The notes under the pieces are model-generated. The model saw nothing but the letters and a program-made list of their open reading frames with translations, searched no databases and was not told the origin of the DNA. Below are positions 32,453 through 43,976 of a DNA stretch of 64,000 bases, one piece after another (the stretch's first letter is position 1; each line of letters opens with the position of its first letter). Made by a program: the position numbers and the translations under genes. The stretch comes from Thozetella sp. PMI_491 (Eukaryota > Ascomycota > Sordariomycetes > Chaetosphaeriales > Chaetosphaeriaceae): positions 403,743 through 467,742 of the forward strand of contig MU270053.1 in NCBI GenBank assembly GCA_021432635.1. The letters run 5' to 3'.

Positions 32453-35316
32453 GGTGGAAGGCTAAGGGGGTGCTGGAAGAGGGTATATATGGACGGGTAG
32501 GGCGGACGAGGACGGGTCCTTCAGCAACAGGAATGTATATGGATTAATATATGTATGTGATGTATGGCGTAATTTGCGGCTCCTGAGAGGGCTCTGCGCT
32601 TCTCGAAGCGCTGGGGAGTGCAATTCGGCACAGGTAGGAAAGATGGATAGGTAATTAGGTATATATCAAAAGGGGGCGGTAACACGGCGACCCGTCTTTT
32701 TTATCCTGTGGAGTCGCGCCGAGCGGTCGCAAATAGCTTTGGCTCGCTCAACGGTGCTATGAGATAAGAAAAACTCTGAATGGCGATCGCGTGACTCGGC
32801 TCATTCTGTCAAAGAGATTCTACCCGGTCGTGGCCCAGGCCCGACCTTCCTGGTCTAGATATAGCCCTGGGCGAAGCAGCTTTGCTTCCCTGCACGCGGT
32901 GCTTTGGTGCTCTGGATTGGAAGCCTTTGGAGGGGCTACGCCTGGAGGTGTGTCAGTGGTGTGTCAAGGAAGGGCGTATAGATAGGGAAGGTGCGAGGTG
33001 AGCTGAGTGGGGACGGCGAGGATCCTTTGACAAAAAAGACAGCCTGGAACAGCCTGGAAGCCACGGCGCCGTATCTCTGCAGCGGTAATACGTAGTAACC
33101 TTAGCCACCTTAGCCCTGAGGCTACCAAGGCTTGCAAGGCTACCTGCTAGTGCTGCCGTTGAACTCGGGGGTCCGAGAGCGGCTAGATATCAAGACTGAT
33201 TCAGCAGCAGCCCCAGGCTCTAGCCCGGGCCTACGACGCTACTAAACCGATGGTAAACGACTTGGCTCCCAACATTTCCCCAGATTTCCGCACGCCGGAC
33301 CGGACCCCTTCCCTCACCCTCAGCATGCCATTCCCCCCGAAACCCTAACCTCGTCCGACTTTGTGGTCACGATCCCCATGCATCGTGACCAGGCCCCTGG
33401 AAGCGCCGGGGGCCCGGACGAGCCCTGAACGCCCAGCCAGTCAATCCAATCACGTTGCCCAACCCCGAGCATAGAGCCCTCCGATGGTGCACCGGTCGCC
33501 CTCGTCGCCGTGCTTAGCCCCAGCCTGTTGCTGTGGAGGCAGATGGGCATCAAGGGACCGGACGCGAAAGGCTCTGACAAAGCCGATACGCGACCACCGG
33601 GGCTAGCAGGTTCTCGTGACCTGATTAGGAAGCCCATTGTTCAACTGTAGGGTAATCGATATGCAGTCTCCTCCTTCTCCTCTCCTCTATCTCCTCCTGC
33701 TCCCCCTCTGCTGGGCCGAAACAAGCCATCCCGGGCTCCTCCCGGACCTGGCGGCGCCTACTCACGGCATCACGAGGGAGGAGGATGGCAAGAGCGAAGA
33801 GTGCGTCTCTTGACCCTGCGGCCTGACGTTGCTACGGTGCCATGTCAAACTCCGCCCGAGCCGTACCGTCCTCTAGCAATACCCTTTGGGGTGCGGTACA
33901 CCACATTTGTATCGTTCCGACTACTGATACTCGAAGAGAGAAGATAACACTAGTTCCCTAGCTCCCTGCAGAATCGTGTCTTGAGAATTTGTGCTACAGT
34001 AAATACGCCTAATGAAGTTTGAGGTGCATCTAGAAGTACCCGATGCACCTGATGATACCTAAAAATAAACATACCATGTTTGCTACCGTGGTTGCTCAGG
34101 CACTTAGCATAACCTGGAAGCATGGAGATCATTTTCAGGTTCGCCTCGCTCTGGATGACGCGAAAGCCGTGGCCGAAGACAGCGACGGGTGGCGAGCATC
34201 TTCAGTGCGGCTGTAAGGATCTAGCTCAAGCCCTTATTGGTTTATATAGACTTGTGCTGAAATAGTCGGTGAATCGAGAAGGTCAAGCAAGAATGGGTCT
34301 ATAAGCTCACGGTCGGGGCTAGGCTATGGGCAAGCTGGAGCCCAGACATCTCGCCATTACCATAATACGATGTTCTTATAGAACATAAAGCTTTGAGGCC
34401 TGCATAATGTGAGTCCGAGAGAAGTCTAGTAGCTAATATATAGGCCTATTTCACCCCCTAGATGGAGTCGATGGAGGCCAGGTGCCGACGTCATACATCA
34501 TGAAAGTAAACAATTTGTGTTCGAGGATCTATTTTCTCTACCAACTAGGCCGGAGCAGAGAAATGACCCTCCGTGAAGGATTGTAGATAGAATGAAATGT
34601 TTTGTTCGTAATCAATACGTCCTGCTTTTTCTGGCTCAAACATACCTCTCCTTGTCGAAAAATCAGGGCGTGGTTAAGAGGACCGTCCTCCTGGGGACAA
34701 ATGAGAGTACAACTGGCGACCTGGCAGAGAGATCTGAGAGACCCAGAGTCCCTGCCATGAAAAGCAGTCATATCACATTAGATCATAATTGACATCAACA
34801 AAAAATTATGCCCGCGGCTGCCCTCACCTTCTGCTCACATCCAAGGTGGTGCCGCCGATCTCATTTCCACCCAACCTCACCGCGCTTCCCAGACCGAGGC
34901 ATCTCGCCCGAGCCATCTCATCTGTGACCTTCTCAGCTTCTTCATCTTTGGCCTTCCTCATATTCCATCCGAAACATTTGCCCTCACAGTCCAACATTCA
35001 CCGTCCCGGCGGGCGTTGGAGCTTCCTCCTTCCCAACCGGGAAGCACTGGTTGACCTGCCCGGGCACCGCTCCCGCCTTGCTTTCGCACCAAGACTTGCG
35101 ATATTCTCGAATGCCCATCAAACAAAGTTGAGAAATTCCATTCCACCACAGGACGGCTTGTTCGGTTCTTCAGCATCGACACTTGCCGCCCCTAGCAGGC
35201 TGCCTACTTTCCACATCCTGCACCACCACTACCTAAGCCCTTAACGTCCATCAACTAGTCCAACTAACGGACTCGAGATATACCTCCCTCTTGATCAGAC
35301 GGCAAGGCATCTTGAA
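32453..35316. other. 2.9 kb gene-free stretch
   Basis: Divergent upstream region of the dehydratase and the 2EXR-like gene. The section 33900-34800 is AT-richer than the rest of the window and carries a perfect 9-bp inverted repeat (34022-34050). The last 500 bp before 35317 are pyrimidine-rich and contain a 151-codon open frame (34789-35244) that looks like leader rather than protein. No RNA gene was recognised. Confidence 0.5.
34022..34050. repeat. 9-bp perfect inverted repeat with 11-nt loop
   Basis: The arms AGGTGCATC and GATGCACCT are perfectly complementary and enclose TAGAAGTACCC. There is no T run after it, and it is not adjacent to a gene end. Confidence 0.8.
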
Positions 35317-37077
35317 ATGGACCCCCCTCCTATTTCTCCGAGTGGCACCTCAAAGTCTACCCGAGATTCGGGTTGTGGTGGTGGGCGCCGCAAGCCCACC
35401 GAGTCCAACCTCACTAGCTTACAGCTTGTATCGGCCCATATAAACAATCAGGCAATGGAAGCTGAGAAATTCAGTCTGCACATGGTAGAATGGTTTGCTG
35501 AAAATGCTAAGACCGACAAATCTGCTGGTGATTTTTCCAACCCTGATGCTCCGAATCCTATTCTGGGCTCCTATGGAGGTCCAAAACAAATCACTGGCCA
35601 CAAGAAGGCGAACCTGACTGCCTTCAAACTCCGTCTTCGCGATAGCAAGCAACTCGCCTCGCCCAACAGCGAAACCTATCGCGAGGAATCGAGCCTTACC
35701 AGTCCCGACAAGGAGCATGCCACGACACCAAAGCAGCACTTGAGCCCCTCGCTGCTCGACGCCAATGTTGATGAAACTGTTTCCTCACCAGGGAAGCAGG
35801 TTCTTGTTAGCCCAACTCATGGCTTCATTATATCTCCTCCGCCGACCCCGTCTACGACTGCCAAGGATGCCGCCAGACACGCCAATCTCTCTGTCAGTCC
35901 AAAAGTAAATCAGGACAATACCAACGAGTCTGGGTTGAATAGTAAAAACACTCGGCGCATGGCTCGGCGCAAGCGGGGTGTAGAAGGAATCACCACCGCC
36001 ATCCGGAACCAACCTCGCGCCAAAAAAGTGCGCGTGAAAAAGAACAAGGACGCCAGTGCGGCGACCTCTCCGGTTGTTGGCCCCCACCGTCGCGAGAAAA
36101 GAAACTTCTTTTTCAAGCTTCCATTGGAGATACGCGAGAAGATATACAGCTACCTCCTGGAATCCGAAGAGCCAATCCTTGTTATGAGGCTTTGGACTCA
36201 GCGGTACGCTCGGTGCCGCCCCGACATTTACCCTGAGATCTTGAGGGTCAATAAACACACTGCCATGGAGGCCAGCCGCGTCTTGTATGGAAACAATACG
36301 TTCCGTTACCTCCTGCGCGACACTAGCGAAGCCCAGCGTATGCCATGGGGAACTCCTGAACGATCTAGACGCGGCCGGGCGCTGTTTGCCGGCAACCGGG
36401 AGGACCGCTTGATCGACGTCGTCAAGTACGGCCACCTGCTGCGCAAATTAGAGATCGTCGTTGAAGCAAACCGCACCGGCGCCGAGTACAAGGCTTGCAT
36501 GGAGAAGGCGCTGATGGCGCTGTCGCCTGAGCATGGCGGCTTCGATGTCTCCCTTGAGACCATCACCCTCACGGTCTCGCCACGCTTCGAGGTCAACGCC
36601 CGCCGAGTCACCACCACTGCCGGAGAGGTTACGATTACCTATGACGGGAGGTGTCTCAGTGTGGTAGACTTCTTCTCCAGTGGCGGCAAGGCTGTTAAGA
36701 TGCTGGAGAAGATCAACGTGAATTTTGTTCACATCAACGTGCACACTGAAGGGACTGTGCCGGGCAACATCGGCGACGCCGGCGACGATGACGACTCGAA
36801 AGCATGGAGCGATTCCATGGATACAGCAGAGGTCGACAAGGACGAACTTGACGATTCGGGACCACGCCACCTCGAAACTACTATTGACCTGCGATATCTG
36901 CCCAGTCGCATCGCAGCCCGGGAGGCAGCGTCCAATGGCGTCTGGATTGATGACTGCGTTGCCGCCGAGGCTCGCGAACGCCGGGGGGCGGAGGCCCTGG
37001 AGGCAGTCAGAGGCCTGCGCCTGCGCGTCCAAAAGGCTGCGCTGCATGCCGGCAGAGCCATCGCCGAGGGTCTATAG
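35317..37077 (+). CDS. fungal 2EXR/F-box-like domain protein of unknown function
   Basis: A single-exon gene for 586 residues. The first 260 residues are Ser/Thr/Pro-rich and probably disordered, ending in basic patches (RRMARRKRG, RAKKVRVKKNKD) that could be nuclear localisation signals. The recognisable part starts near residue 264: NFFFKLPLEIREKIYSYLL, then YPEILRVNKHTAMEASRVLY and GNNTFRYLLRD. This LPxEIRxxIY ... LRxxxxxxxEAxxxLYxxNxF pattern is the 2EXR/F-box-like family that is expanded in filamentous ascomycetes. The remaining 250 residues contain an acidic loop (DAGDDDDSKAWSD) and an Arg-rich helical tail. Function is unknown; adaptor roles in ubiquitin ligases are only suspected for some relatives. 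Confidence 0.78.
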   Translation: MDPPPISPSGTSKSTRDSGCGGGRRKPTESNLTSLQLVSAHINNQAMEAEKFSLHMVEWFAENAKTDKSAGDFSNPDAPNPILGSYGGPKQITGHKKANLTAFKLRLRDSKQLASPNSETYREESSLTSPDKEHATTPKQHLSPSLLDANVDETVSSPGKQVLVSPTHGFIISPPPTPSTTAKDAARHANLSVSPKVNQDNTNESGLNSKNTRRMARRKRGVEGITTAIRNQPRAKKVRVKKNKDASAATSPVVGPHRREKRNFFFKLPLEIREKIYSYLLESEEPILVMRLWTQRYARCRPDIYPEILRVNKHTAMEASRVLYGNNTFRYLLRDTSEAQRMPWGTPERSRRGRALFAGNREDRLIDVVKYGHLLRKLEIVVEANRTGAEYKACMEKALMALSPEHGGFDVSLETITLTVSPRFEVNARRVTTTAGEVTITYDGRCLSVVDFFSSGGKAVKMLEKINVNFVHINVHTEGTVPGNIGDAGDDDDSKAWSDSMDTAEVDKDELDDSGPRHLETTIDLRYLPSRIAAREAASNGVWIDDCVAAEARERRGAEALEAVRGLRLRVQKAALHAGRAIAEGL

Positions 37078-37665
37078 GAAGATCACGAGGCCGCCTCCAA
37101 CTGCCGCCGGGAGAAGCGCGCTGTGGCCCAGCGAATGCTTACAGGCGACCACCACGTTCTGGCCGAAGGTAGCAAGGATTTCGTCGAGCGCAGCACAAAG
37201 AAGGGGGTTGCTACCATGATGATGAAGTTCACTCGGCGCTGGAATGGCTGGATTGCTCAGATCGCCTGAGCTTAAGAGACTTGGAGGAGAGAAACGTGCT
37301 TGCGAGAGGCGAGGATCGTTGCTCAAGAAGCTTGAGAGACCATGGCATCGGAGAGCCAGCGCTTGACACAAGAATTGCTGCCAGTACCGAGTTTGCGTTT
37401 CTTTGCGCTAAGCAGTATCGAGATTGACGAGCTTGTTCCTCATACCTCTTCATCGCTCCCCTTAGCGGAGTGTACCTAAGAGGGCTGAGGGTTGTACTAC
37501 AAACTTAGCAGAGACACTTTGTACTGTAGATAACGATTGCGTTAATCTATTACAGGTTGCCTATTCCCTGGCATTGTCGTGACGAACCAAATCTAGCGCA
37601 GTACCTCCCCCCTCCGTTGGCTTCATCTTTTATGACCCGGCCCGCGCTCATGGATATCATTGAAA
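37078..37665. other. convergent intergenic, 2EXR-like / POL31
   Basis: The flanking genes both end here. No coding signal is recognised; the sequence directly after 37077 stays open in some frames but looks like 3' UTR. Confidence 0.55.
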
Positions 37666-39340
37666 TCATGCAGAAATTTTGACCTTGGAGATGTCCAGTG
37701 TCTCGGCATCGACTAGCAGAATCTCACGCGTCTTCACAAACGACGGCACGGTGACCAGCCTAACCATCTGGCCGTCCGGGCCCTGAATGATCTTGGTTCC
37801 GAACTCCGGCTGGCATCCTACAAAGTAGAGATGCGGGCAAGTCCTCATGACGAATGGCTCATCCTCTTGGAATGGATATGTCCCTGGCTGGCGGTTAGCA
37901 TCAATGCACATAGGCTCGGGCAAGTACGAGAATGCGGATGTGCTTACAGAGAGTGTCCGGGGCAGTAGGGGCAGAGCACCGCCATCTACATGTAGCCTCC
38001 ATCATGCCAAGCCTGTCATCGCTATCCACGTATTTGAAGATGTCGTCAATGTTTTGTCCGCTGGTGCCCAAAACCCTCCAGCCCTCAATCTCTGCCTCCC
38101 ATGGGTTCGTCACGCAATCCAGCCAGCCAGGAGAGGCAACGCCGGGAAGGGCTGCGTATGTCTTCGCCTTGGGGAACATGGCCGCATGAATGGGTTGTTG
38201 GGGATAGCTCGCGTTAGATGGGTCAAGGTGGCCAGGGAGGAGGGTAACCGGCATGGTGCTCAGAACCTCGGACATGAACTCGTCTAAGAGCTGCGATGGA
38301 AGCGCGTTGTAGGAGCTACTGTCGTACCCGTACTTTTTGTGGAACTTCTTCTCGCCTGCCTCTTCTTGCGCGGGCCTGTGCTCGGGGCCGATCGAGTTAC
38401 CGGCGATGATGAGACGGCTGATGTGTGTGAGCTCTTTCTGTGCCGAAGGGCCGAGGGCTTCTCCGAGCAGAAACTCGAGCAAGAGGTCCAGCTCCATGGC
38501 GTACGACGCGTCGCTATCGGAAAACTCGAGCCCGGAGACGATGGCGATCTTGCTCCCGCTGCCTGGCTGGCGCCCTTCGGACATTTCCACATCTTCACCG
38601 GTTGGCTCTTGCTTGACGTCGTTTGTCGGCTTCGAGAGCTCCCATCGCTCAGGCTGGGGCGGCAGATCAGGGAACTTGAGATCAATAACTTCAAACTCGC
38701 CGCTGGCGTTCTCCGTTCCTAGCACCGCGATGATACAACCAGTGACCAGGATTACCGACTTGAGTGCGTCGCCGATGAGGCGGACACGGCCTGATTCATC
38801 CTCCATCATGACGACATCGCGGTCGTCCTCCGAGAAGTACTTTTGAACAGTGCTCGGGGCAGAGATCCAGCGCTAGACGGTGTCAGGGGCCAGGCAGTCC
38901 CGCTTGGAGGGGACAGCTTCCAGGCACTTACATCTTTGGCAACATCGTCGAGAATGCTGGGCTTGAGTGGCATGTCTATGTAGATGGTTCCTGCCACCCA
39001 GCATAGCTCTCCTTGACGTACATCGAGCACTCGTTCCACTTGTTTAGCCCGCTCGCCGCCAATGACAGTGTCCTTCCATGTCGCATCGGCAATCGCTTCT
39101 ACGGCGGGCTTGATCTTGGTGAGGCGCAAGAAGTACATGTCGGCGAATTGTTGCTGGTACTGTCTGTCCTTTTCTAGGTCGAACGACTTCAATGGGTGGT
39201 AGGCGGCCTGTTTACGCTCTGGCGCCTCCGCTGCGTCGCCCCTGCGAGAAATTAGCCCCTGAGTGTCGTAGAAGAAGAAGTTTAGGTCCTTACGAGGGCT
39301 TCTGCAGGAGTGTCGCCTCGACATCCTCGAGAGCCACCAT
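37666..39340 (-). CDS. POL31: DNA polymerase delta subunit 2 (B subunit)
   Basis: The non-catalytic B subunit of replicative Pol delta, linking the catalytic subunit to the C subunit in the nucleus. Four exons (39294-39340, 38932-39241, 38872 down to 37948, 37666-37883) give 499 residues. The short first exon MVALEDVEATLLQKPS was chosen because it joins in phase to the family segment YHPLKSFDLEKDRQYQQQFA and DMYFLRLTKIKP. The OB-fold and inactive calcineurin-like phosphoesterase domain follow: IAIVSGLEFSD, LIIAGNSIGP, VTLLPGHLDPSN, and RVLGTSGQNIDDI. The C-terminus has PDTLWTYPFQEDEPFVM, CPHLYFVGCQPEF and VRLVTVPSFVKTREILLVD, which are diagnostic. The last intron uses the second of two nearby CCAG acceptors. 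It diverges from YTM1. Confidence 0.93.
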
Positions 39341-39689
39341 CTTTGGTCGGTAGCGCTTTGGTCTGGTGCCTGACTTGGGCTGGCTGGATGGGAAGACGCG
39401 CTCGTGAAAAGGACGCGAATTTTGGCGTAAAGAGGTGCCAGCTCCCCTTACCCAGAGGCTGCCCCTCTAACCCCGCGAAGTGGGTCTTGAACAAGCTCCC
39501 CTGCAAGGCTCAAGAACTTTTTTTTTTTTTTGCCTGGCCTTCGGTGAACAGAAAATCTTCCCGACGCCTCTTAACCTCTCCGCAGACTTGGAGTTCAATT
39601 ATTCGGCTTTTAAACCTCCCCGGCTAAGGGGGAAAATCGAACCTGTTCAATTGCAACTATTGCGCTCAAAACTCCCACCGGCCACCATA
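39341..39689. promoter_or_regulatory. divergent promoter, POL31 / YTM1
   Basis: Only 349 bp separate the two outward-facing start codons, so the promoters overlap. A 14-T run lies at 39518-39531, a possible nucleosome-depleting poly(dA:dT) tract. Confidence 0.65.
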
Positions 39690-41123
39690 ATGGAGTCTGC
39701 ACCCACCGAGGGCGGCTCTCAAATTAAGGTCGTCTTCACGACGACGGATGAAAGCATCCAGCTCTCCGAGAGCAAGAGGCAGCTCCTCGTACCCGCAGAA
39801 CTCGGTCGCCATGGGTTGACCATGCTGCTGAACTCTGAGGCGATGCTCGACACTCCCTCGACCATCTCCTTCGACTTTCTAATCAACGGTGCCTACCTGC
39901 GCACGACGCTCGAGAAGTATTTGAAAGACAATGGACTATCGTTCGAATCGACCGTCACACTCCAATACGTACGCAGCGTGCTCCCGCCACGATATGCAGG
40001 CACATTAGAGCATGATGATTGGGTGAGCGCGGTAGACGTTCTGTCGGAGACTTCAGCGGCGGGGAAGTGGTCGGGCAGCAGCTACGAGGGGCAGGAACGG
40101 ATACTCTCCGCGTCGTACGACGGCCTTTTGAGGATCTGGAATGCCTCCTGCCAGCTGATGGCGACCTCACCGTCTGTCAGCGCGGAGAGATATGCCGCGA
40201 GCATCAAAGCGGCTAAGTTTCTCTCCGACTCCAAGATTGCTTCGGCAAGCATGGACCGCACTGTACGGGTGTGGAAATACAGCGAAGCCGGCCAGGAATC
40301 GGGAGAGCTGAAGCCGACATTGGAATTGTATGGTCATACCGGGTCTGTAGACTCTCTTGCAGTGGACGGACACTCTAAGCGTTTGCTTACGGCGTCCTCC
40401 GATGGCTCTGTCGGGTTGTGGGCTACGTCCAAAGACTCGGCCCCGGAGGTCGATAAGGCTCTCGTGGCCGGAGCCACCGGCAGCAAGCGGAGGAAGGTGT
40501 CATCGGCGGTCTCGGCTGCCCAGAGAGGTCCCCTCTCTATGATGAAGAATCACAACTCGCCGGCTACGGCCGCGATATTCGACCCCAAAGACCGCACGGT
40601 GGCCTACTCGACCTCTCAGGACCACACTCTCCAGACAATCGACCTCACCACAAGCAGAGTTGTCAGCACTGTACGCAAGTCCAATGCCCTCTTCTCGCTA
40701 GCAGCGATATCCCGTCCCTCGGCCCCTCTGCTGGCTGTCGGGACGAGCGAGCGCTTGATATACCTAATCGACCCCCGCGAAAGCACCAGTACGACATCCG
40801 TCATGACGCTGATTGGGCATAAGAACATGGTGAGCACATTGGCAGCAGCTCCCAACAACGACTATAGTTTGGTGTCCGGATCGCACGACGGGACATGCAA
40901 GATCTGGGATCTGAGAGATGTCCGGCCGGCGAGGGTAAAGGACGGCGGAATCGGTGGTAGTGTGAGCGAGCCAGTCGTGTCTCTCAAGCGCCACGCTGAG
41001 CCCCAGAAGATGGCTATACCCGGCGATGGATGCAAGGTGTTCAGCGTCGTATGGGACCAGAAGTTAGGCATTGTGAGCGGCGGAGAGGACAAGAAGGTGC
41101 AAATTGATAGCTACATGGCCTAG
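39690..41123 (+). CDS. YTM1: ribosome biogenesis WD-repeat protein Ytm1 (WDR12)
   Basis: A component of the Nop7-Erb1-Ytm1 (PeBoW) complex, needed for 60S pre-ribosome maturation in the nucleolus and released by the Rea1 AAA-ATPase. A single exon gives 477 residues, close to the yeast protein (460). The N-terminal NLE/UBL domain is visible (QIKVVFTTTDESIQL ... LLVPAELGRHGLTMLLN ... FDFLINGAYLRTTLEKYL), the part that binds the Rea1 MIDAS domain. A beta-propeller follows with WD endings such as SASYDGLLRIWN, SASMDRTVRVWK, TASSDGSVGLWA and SGSHDGTCKIWD. A basic KRRKV cluster within the inter-blade insertion could be a nuclear signal. The ORF is open upstream to 39480, but this ATG starts the conserved domain. 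Confidence 0.95.
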   Translation: MESAPTEGGSQIKVVFTTTDESIQLSESKRQLLVPAELGRHGLTMLLNSEAMLDTPSTISFDFLINGAYLRTTLEKYLKDNGLSFESTVTLQYVRSVLPPRYAGTLEHDDWVSAVDVLSETSAAGKWSGSSYEGQERILSASYDGLLRIWNASCQLMATSPSVSAERYAASIKAAKFLSDSKIASASMDRTVRVWKYSEAGQESGELKPTLELYGHTGSVDSLAVDGHSKRLLTASSDGSVGLWATSKDSAPEVDKALVAGATGSKRRKVSSAVSAAQRGPLSMMKNHNSPATAAIFDPKDRTVAYSTSQDHTLQTIDLTTSRVVSTVRKSNALFSLAAISRPSAPLLAVGTSERLIYLIDPRESTSTTSVMTLIGHKNMVSTLAAAPNNDYSLVSGSHDGTCKIWDLRDVRPARVKDGGIGGSVSEPVVSLKRHAEPQKMAIPGDGCKVFSVVWDQKLGIVSGGEDKKVQIDSYMA

Positions 41124-41354
41124 GTAGGCCAAGACATGTTTCGCAATGATGAGTTAAGATACCCCTGGCTCCATGGTGTGCCGGCTTGATCTATATCAAT
41201 GTGTGCAGATGCTAAGACCCTTGCCCCTAACTCTTTTGTAATTGCGGTTCCTCATGTTTTCCCAACAGCCCACACTCCACCTAACATTATCCATGTGGCT
41301 ATATATGTGCCCATGAATATATATATATATATATTTCTCTACCTGTGCGTTCAC
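41124..41354. other. convergent spacer with AT microsatellite
   Basis: The 3' flanks of YTM1 and the exonuclease gene. An (AT)n run lies at about 41317-41335. Confidence 0.6.
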
Positions 41355-43114
41355 CTAGCTCTTGCTCTGGGCTGCTCCGGCCTTCGGCTCGGGCCCCTCG
41401 CACATCTTGGTCAGTGTCTTGTACCTGCTTACCAGAATTTCGTTGGGCAACAGGCTGAGCACCTCGGTGCTTAGCCTCGATTTCTGGAATGTCAACTTCT
41501 CGAGTCGGATGGCTTCTAGGATGTAGTTGGTGACCGTGCTCGTCTGCAACGGCGGGTCTCGCAGCAGAGCCGCTATATCGTCGGGCTTCAGGTCCTCGTT
41601 TCGGTACCAGATATAATACGAGCGAAGCGAGGCGGGCGCGGCTCGAGTCTTGGGGTGCGACACGCGGAACTGGGCCAGCCACACCTCGGCCTCGGTGATG
41701 CGGGGGTCTTTGGGGCGCGGCGGCGGCTTTGCGGCCTTGCTCGCCTTGCTCACTTCGCGATCCGGGATGACAGGATCGCCGTCCGTCTCTGCTTCGATTT
41801 CGACACTGTCTCCCAGCGATTCGAGGTAATTCTCCGACAGTGTGGCTGGCTTCTCGCTCGCCACCGCAATGGGCTCCTCCAGCTCGGTCTCCAGGCTGTC
41901 TTCCACGGCAGAGATGGCTGCTGAACCGTCACGGATCCGTATTGGCTTGTCAAGCTCCGCATGGTACGGCAGGGGCGGAACGGGGTCTAGGTTTTGGCGG
42001 TGATGGTCTAGTACCGCAAACAACTGGACTGCAGCATAGGCATCGGAGGAGGAATCTGCTCGAGTCAGCGAATCTCCTCTCCATGTATATCTGTCCTTCT
42101 GTGCAATGTTGCAGACTTACAAATGATCTGGTCCATGCGCAGGGGCTGGGACCAGCTGCTAGAGCGGACGTCGTGGCCCTTGAACAAGGGGAGATGCAGG
42201 TAATCCTCGACCTGCCGCGCAAGGCTCACGAATTTCTTGTTAATCAAGCCGAACTGGCCACTGGCAGAATACTTGACCAGCTTGTACAAGTGGCTCAGCT
42301 CAAAGAGCCCGCGGGACTCGATTTTCAAAAAGTTCCGTAGCCGGTTGCAGTCTCCCTTGATCCAGACGCCTGCCTTGGTGACCTCGGGATCCTCCATAAT
42401 CTTCTTCAGAGACGGTGCCACCAGACCGTCGTTCTTGGGGTACAGCGATAGATGGAACAGCGCAACTCGGGTGGGCGAGGCGAGCTGCACGAGGCAGACG
42501 TTTCGCCTCGGGCCCTGAATCTTGGTCGCGTCGGCCTCCCACTCGAGGTCGAACCCTAAAATCTTCTCGTTCATGAAGTACTGCTTTAGGACGCGCTCGG
42601 TTGTGTGCCGGCTCTTGCAGTAGTGCACCTTGACCTTGGGCTCTGGGTTAGTGTCGTCCCTTGGCCCGCGGTACATGCTGTAGGACCAGAAAGACTCTGG
42701 GGAGCCCGGCTCGGCGAGTTTGGCCGCGCGGAATCGCTCATCCGGGATCTTGAAATCTAGCGGCGTGAAGGGAGCCACGAGAGACGACGCCTCCGAGCTG
42801 TCGGGGACCTCATTCTCAGGATTGGGCGCCGAGGGCGCGTCCAGTCCCGGGACACGGGCCTGGGCCTCAGTCGCTGAGGGTTGCTCTCCAGTGGGTTCGA
42901 TAGACTTGACAAAAGCGGCGATTTCGTCGGAGCGAGGGTTCTCCTCGACCTTGTTCGCTCCATGCTCGCCGCCGGCATCGTCTCGGGAGACAACGGCAGG
43001 CGAGCTGTGAGCTCTCGTCATGGGTAGCCTTGGATAGACCACTTGCTTGTCATTTGTGAAGACGATGCCATGGCTGAGGTGCCACAGCTGACCGCCTGCA
43101 GTTGCCCTGCTCAT
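41355..43114 (-). CDS. DEDDy 3'-5' exonuclease (WRN/Rrp6-type fold)
   Basis: Two exons (42121-43114, 41355-42055) give 564 residues. The DnaQ-like core has motif I FDLEWE (Asp189, Glu191), motif II GVWIKGDCNRLRN (Asp255) and motif III Tyr332-Ser-Ser-Ser-Asp336, which defines the DEDDy class. The motif III tyrosine codon is split by the intron, with T in exon 1 and AT in exon 2, and removal restores it exactly. The first 35 residues are basic and Ser/Thr-rich and could be a mitochondrial presequence. Residues 40-120 look disordered. The C-terminal 130 residues contain a helical module (RITEAEVWLAQFRVSH ... LRSYYIWYRNEDLKPDDIAALL ...) resembling an HRDC/helicase-accessory region. The substrate, DNA or RNA, cannot be told from the sequence. 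Confidence 0.85.
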
Positions 43115-43976
43115 CTTTGCAATGCCACCATAAGACCTACGCCTGGGTATATATTAGAAGCGCTCTTTGGATCGAGGAATGGCGTCACGACGAAGCACTC
43201 ACGATGCGCACCGAGATAGAAACGGCGGGCGACGATGACACCCAGTTGCAACATGGAAGTGGCGAGACGATCTCATTGACTTAGAAAAGGAGAATGAGGA
43301 TTGGGATTTCAACCACCGTCGTGTTCCATTGCCGTGATGCGTCATCCCACACGTGGCTGGCAACCCGGTTGTGAAGCGGTGGGGGAGTATGCTAGGCAGT
43401 CGCGCGGCGCGTAGAGTGCTACTGGTTGTCGGGACGAGTGCGGACAGGGTTGCGATGGTGCCTGCACGAGCTGCACGAGACCCCTGTCACCGCGCCTTGA
43501 GGTCGGCTACGTGCATGGAGGTGGCGCGCTGCAGCCGCCCTCGCCTTGCTCCATATTCGACAACACCCAAATTGGTTGACATAACTGTCAGACAATTGCT
43601 TGTGTCCAACAGCCGACTGCCTCGACTTTTGCCTTTGTTACGTTTGTACGTACACGATACCTGGCTAGTCGAGGGTTTGGCTCATAGCCCCGCTCACGCG
43701 AAGCTCGCCCAGGAGGCGAGTCTCGTGCATATCTGCCTTTTTGTTGGGCTACGAGACAACCATTCCTTTCTTTTTCTTCGGCCTCAGGGACAAATATAAA
43801 TGCACCACCTCTCCACCGCCAACTCGGCCCCGCAATGCACATACTGCACGTTGTCACTGTGTTGATCCGGTCAAAACAAACGGCCAAGTTGAAACAACTT
43901 TTAAGGCTACGGCACTCATAACACCTCCGGCCCCTCTACCTCTTGAGGTCTATCTTGGCCAAGAATCTGCCCCTTC
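43115..43976. other. intergenic, THS1 3' flank and exonuclease upstream
   Basis: No gene is recognised in this 0.86 kb tandem spacer. It must contain the ThrRS terminator and the exonuclease promoter. An intron in the exonuclease 5' leader is possible near 43130-43200 but is not provable. Confidence 0.5.

Noticed and set aside
34789-35244. 151-codon open frame before the 2EXR-like gene
   Set aside because: Pyrimidine-rich sequence of leader type, no motif, ends 70 bp before a strong gene start; treated as 5' leader.
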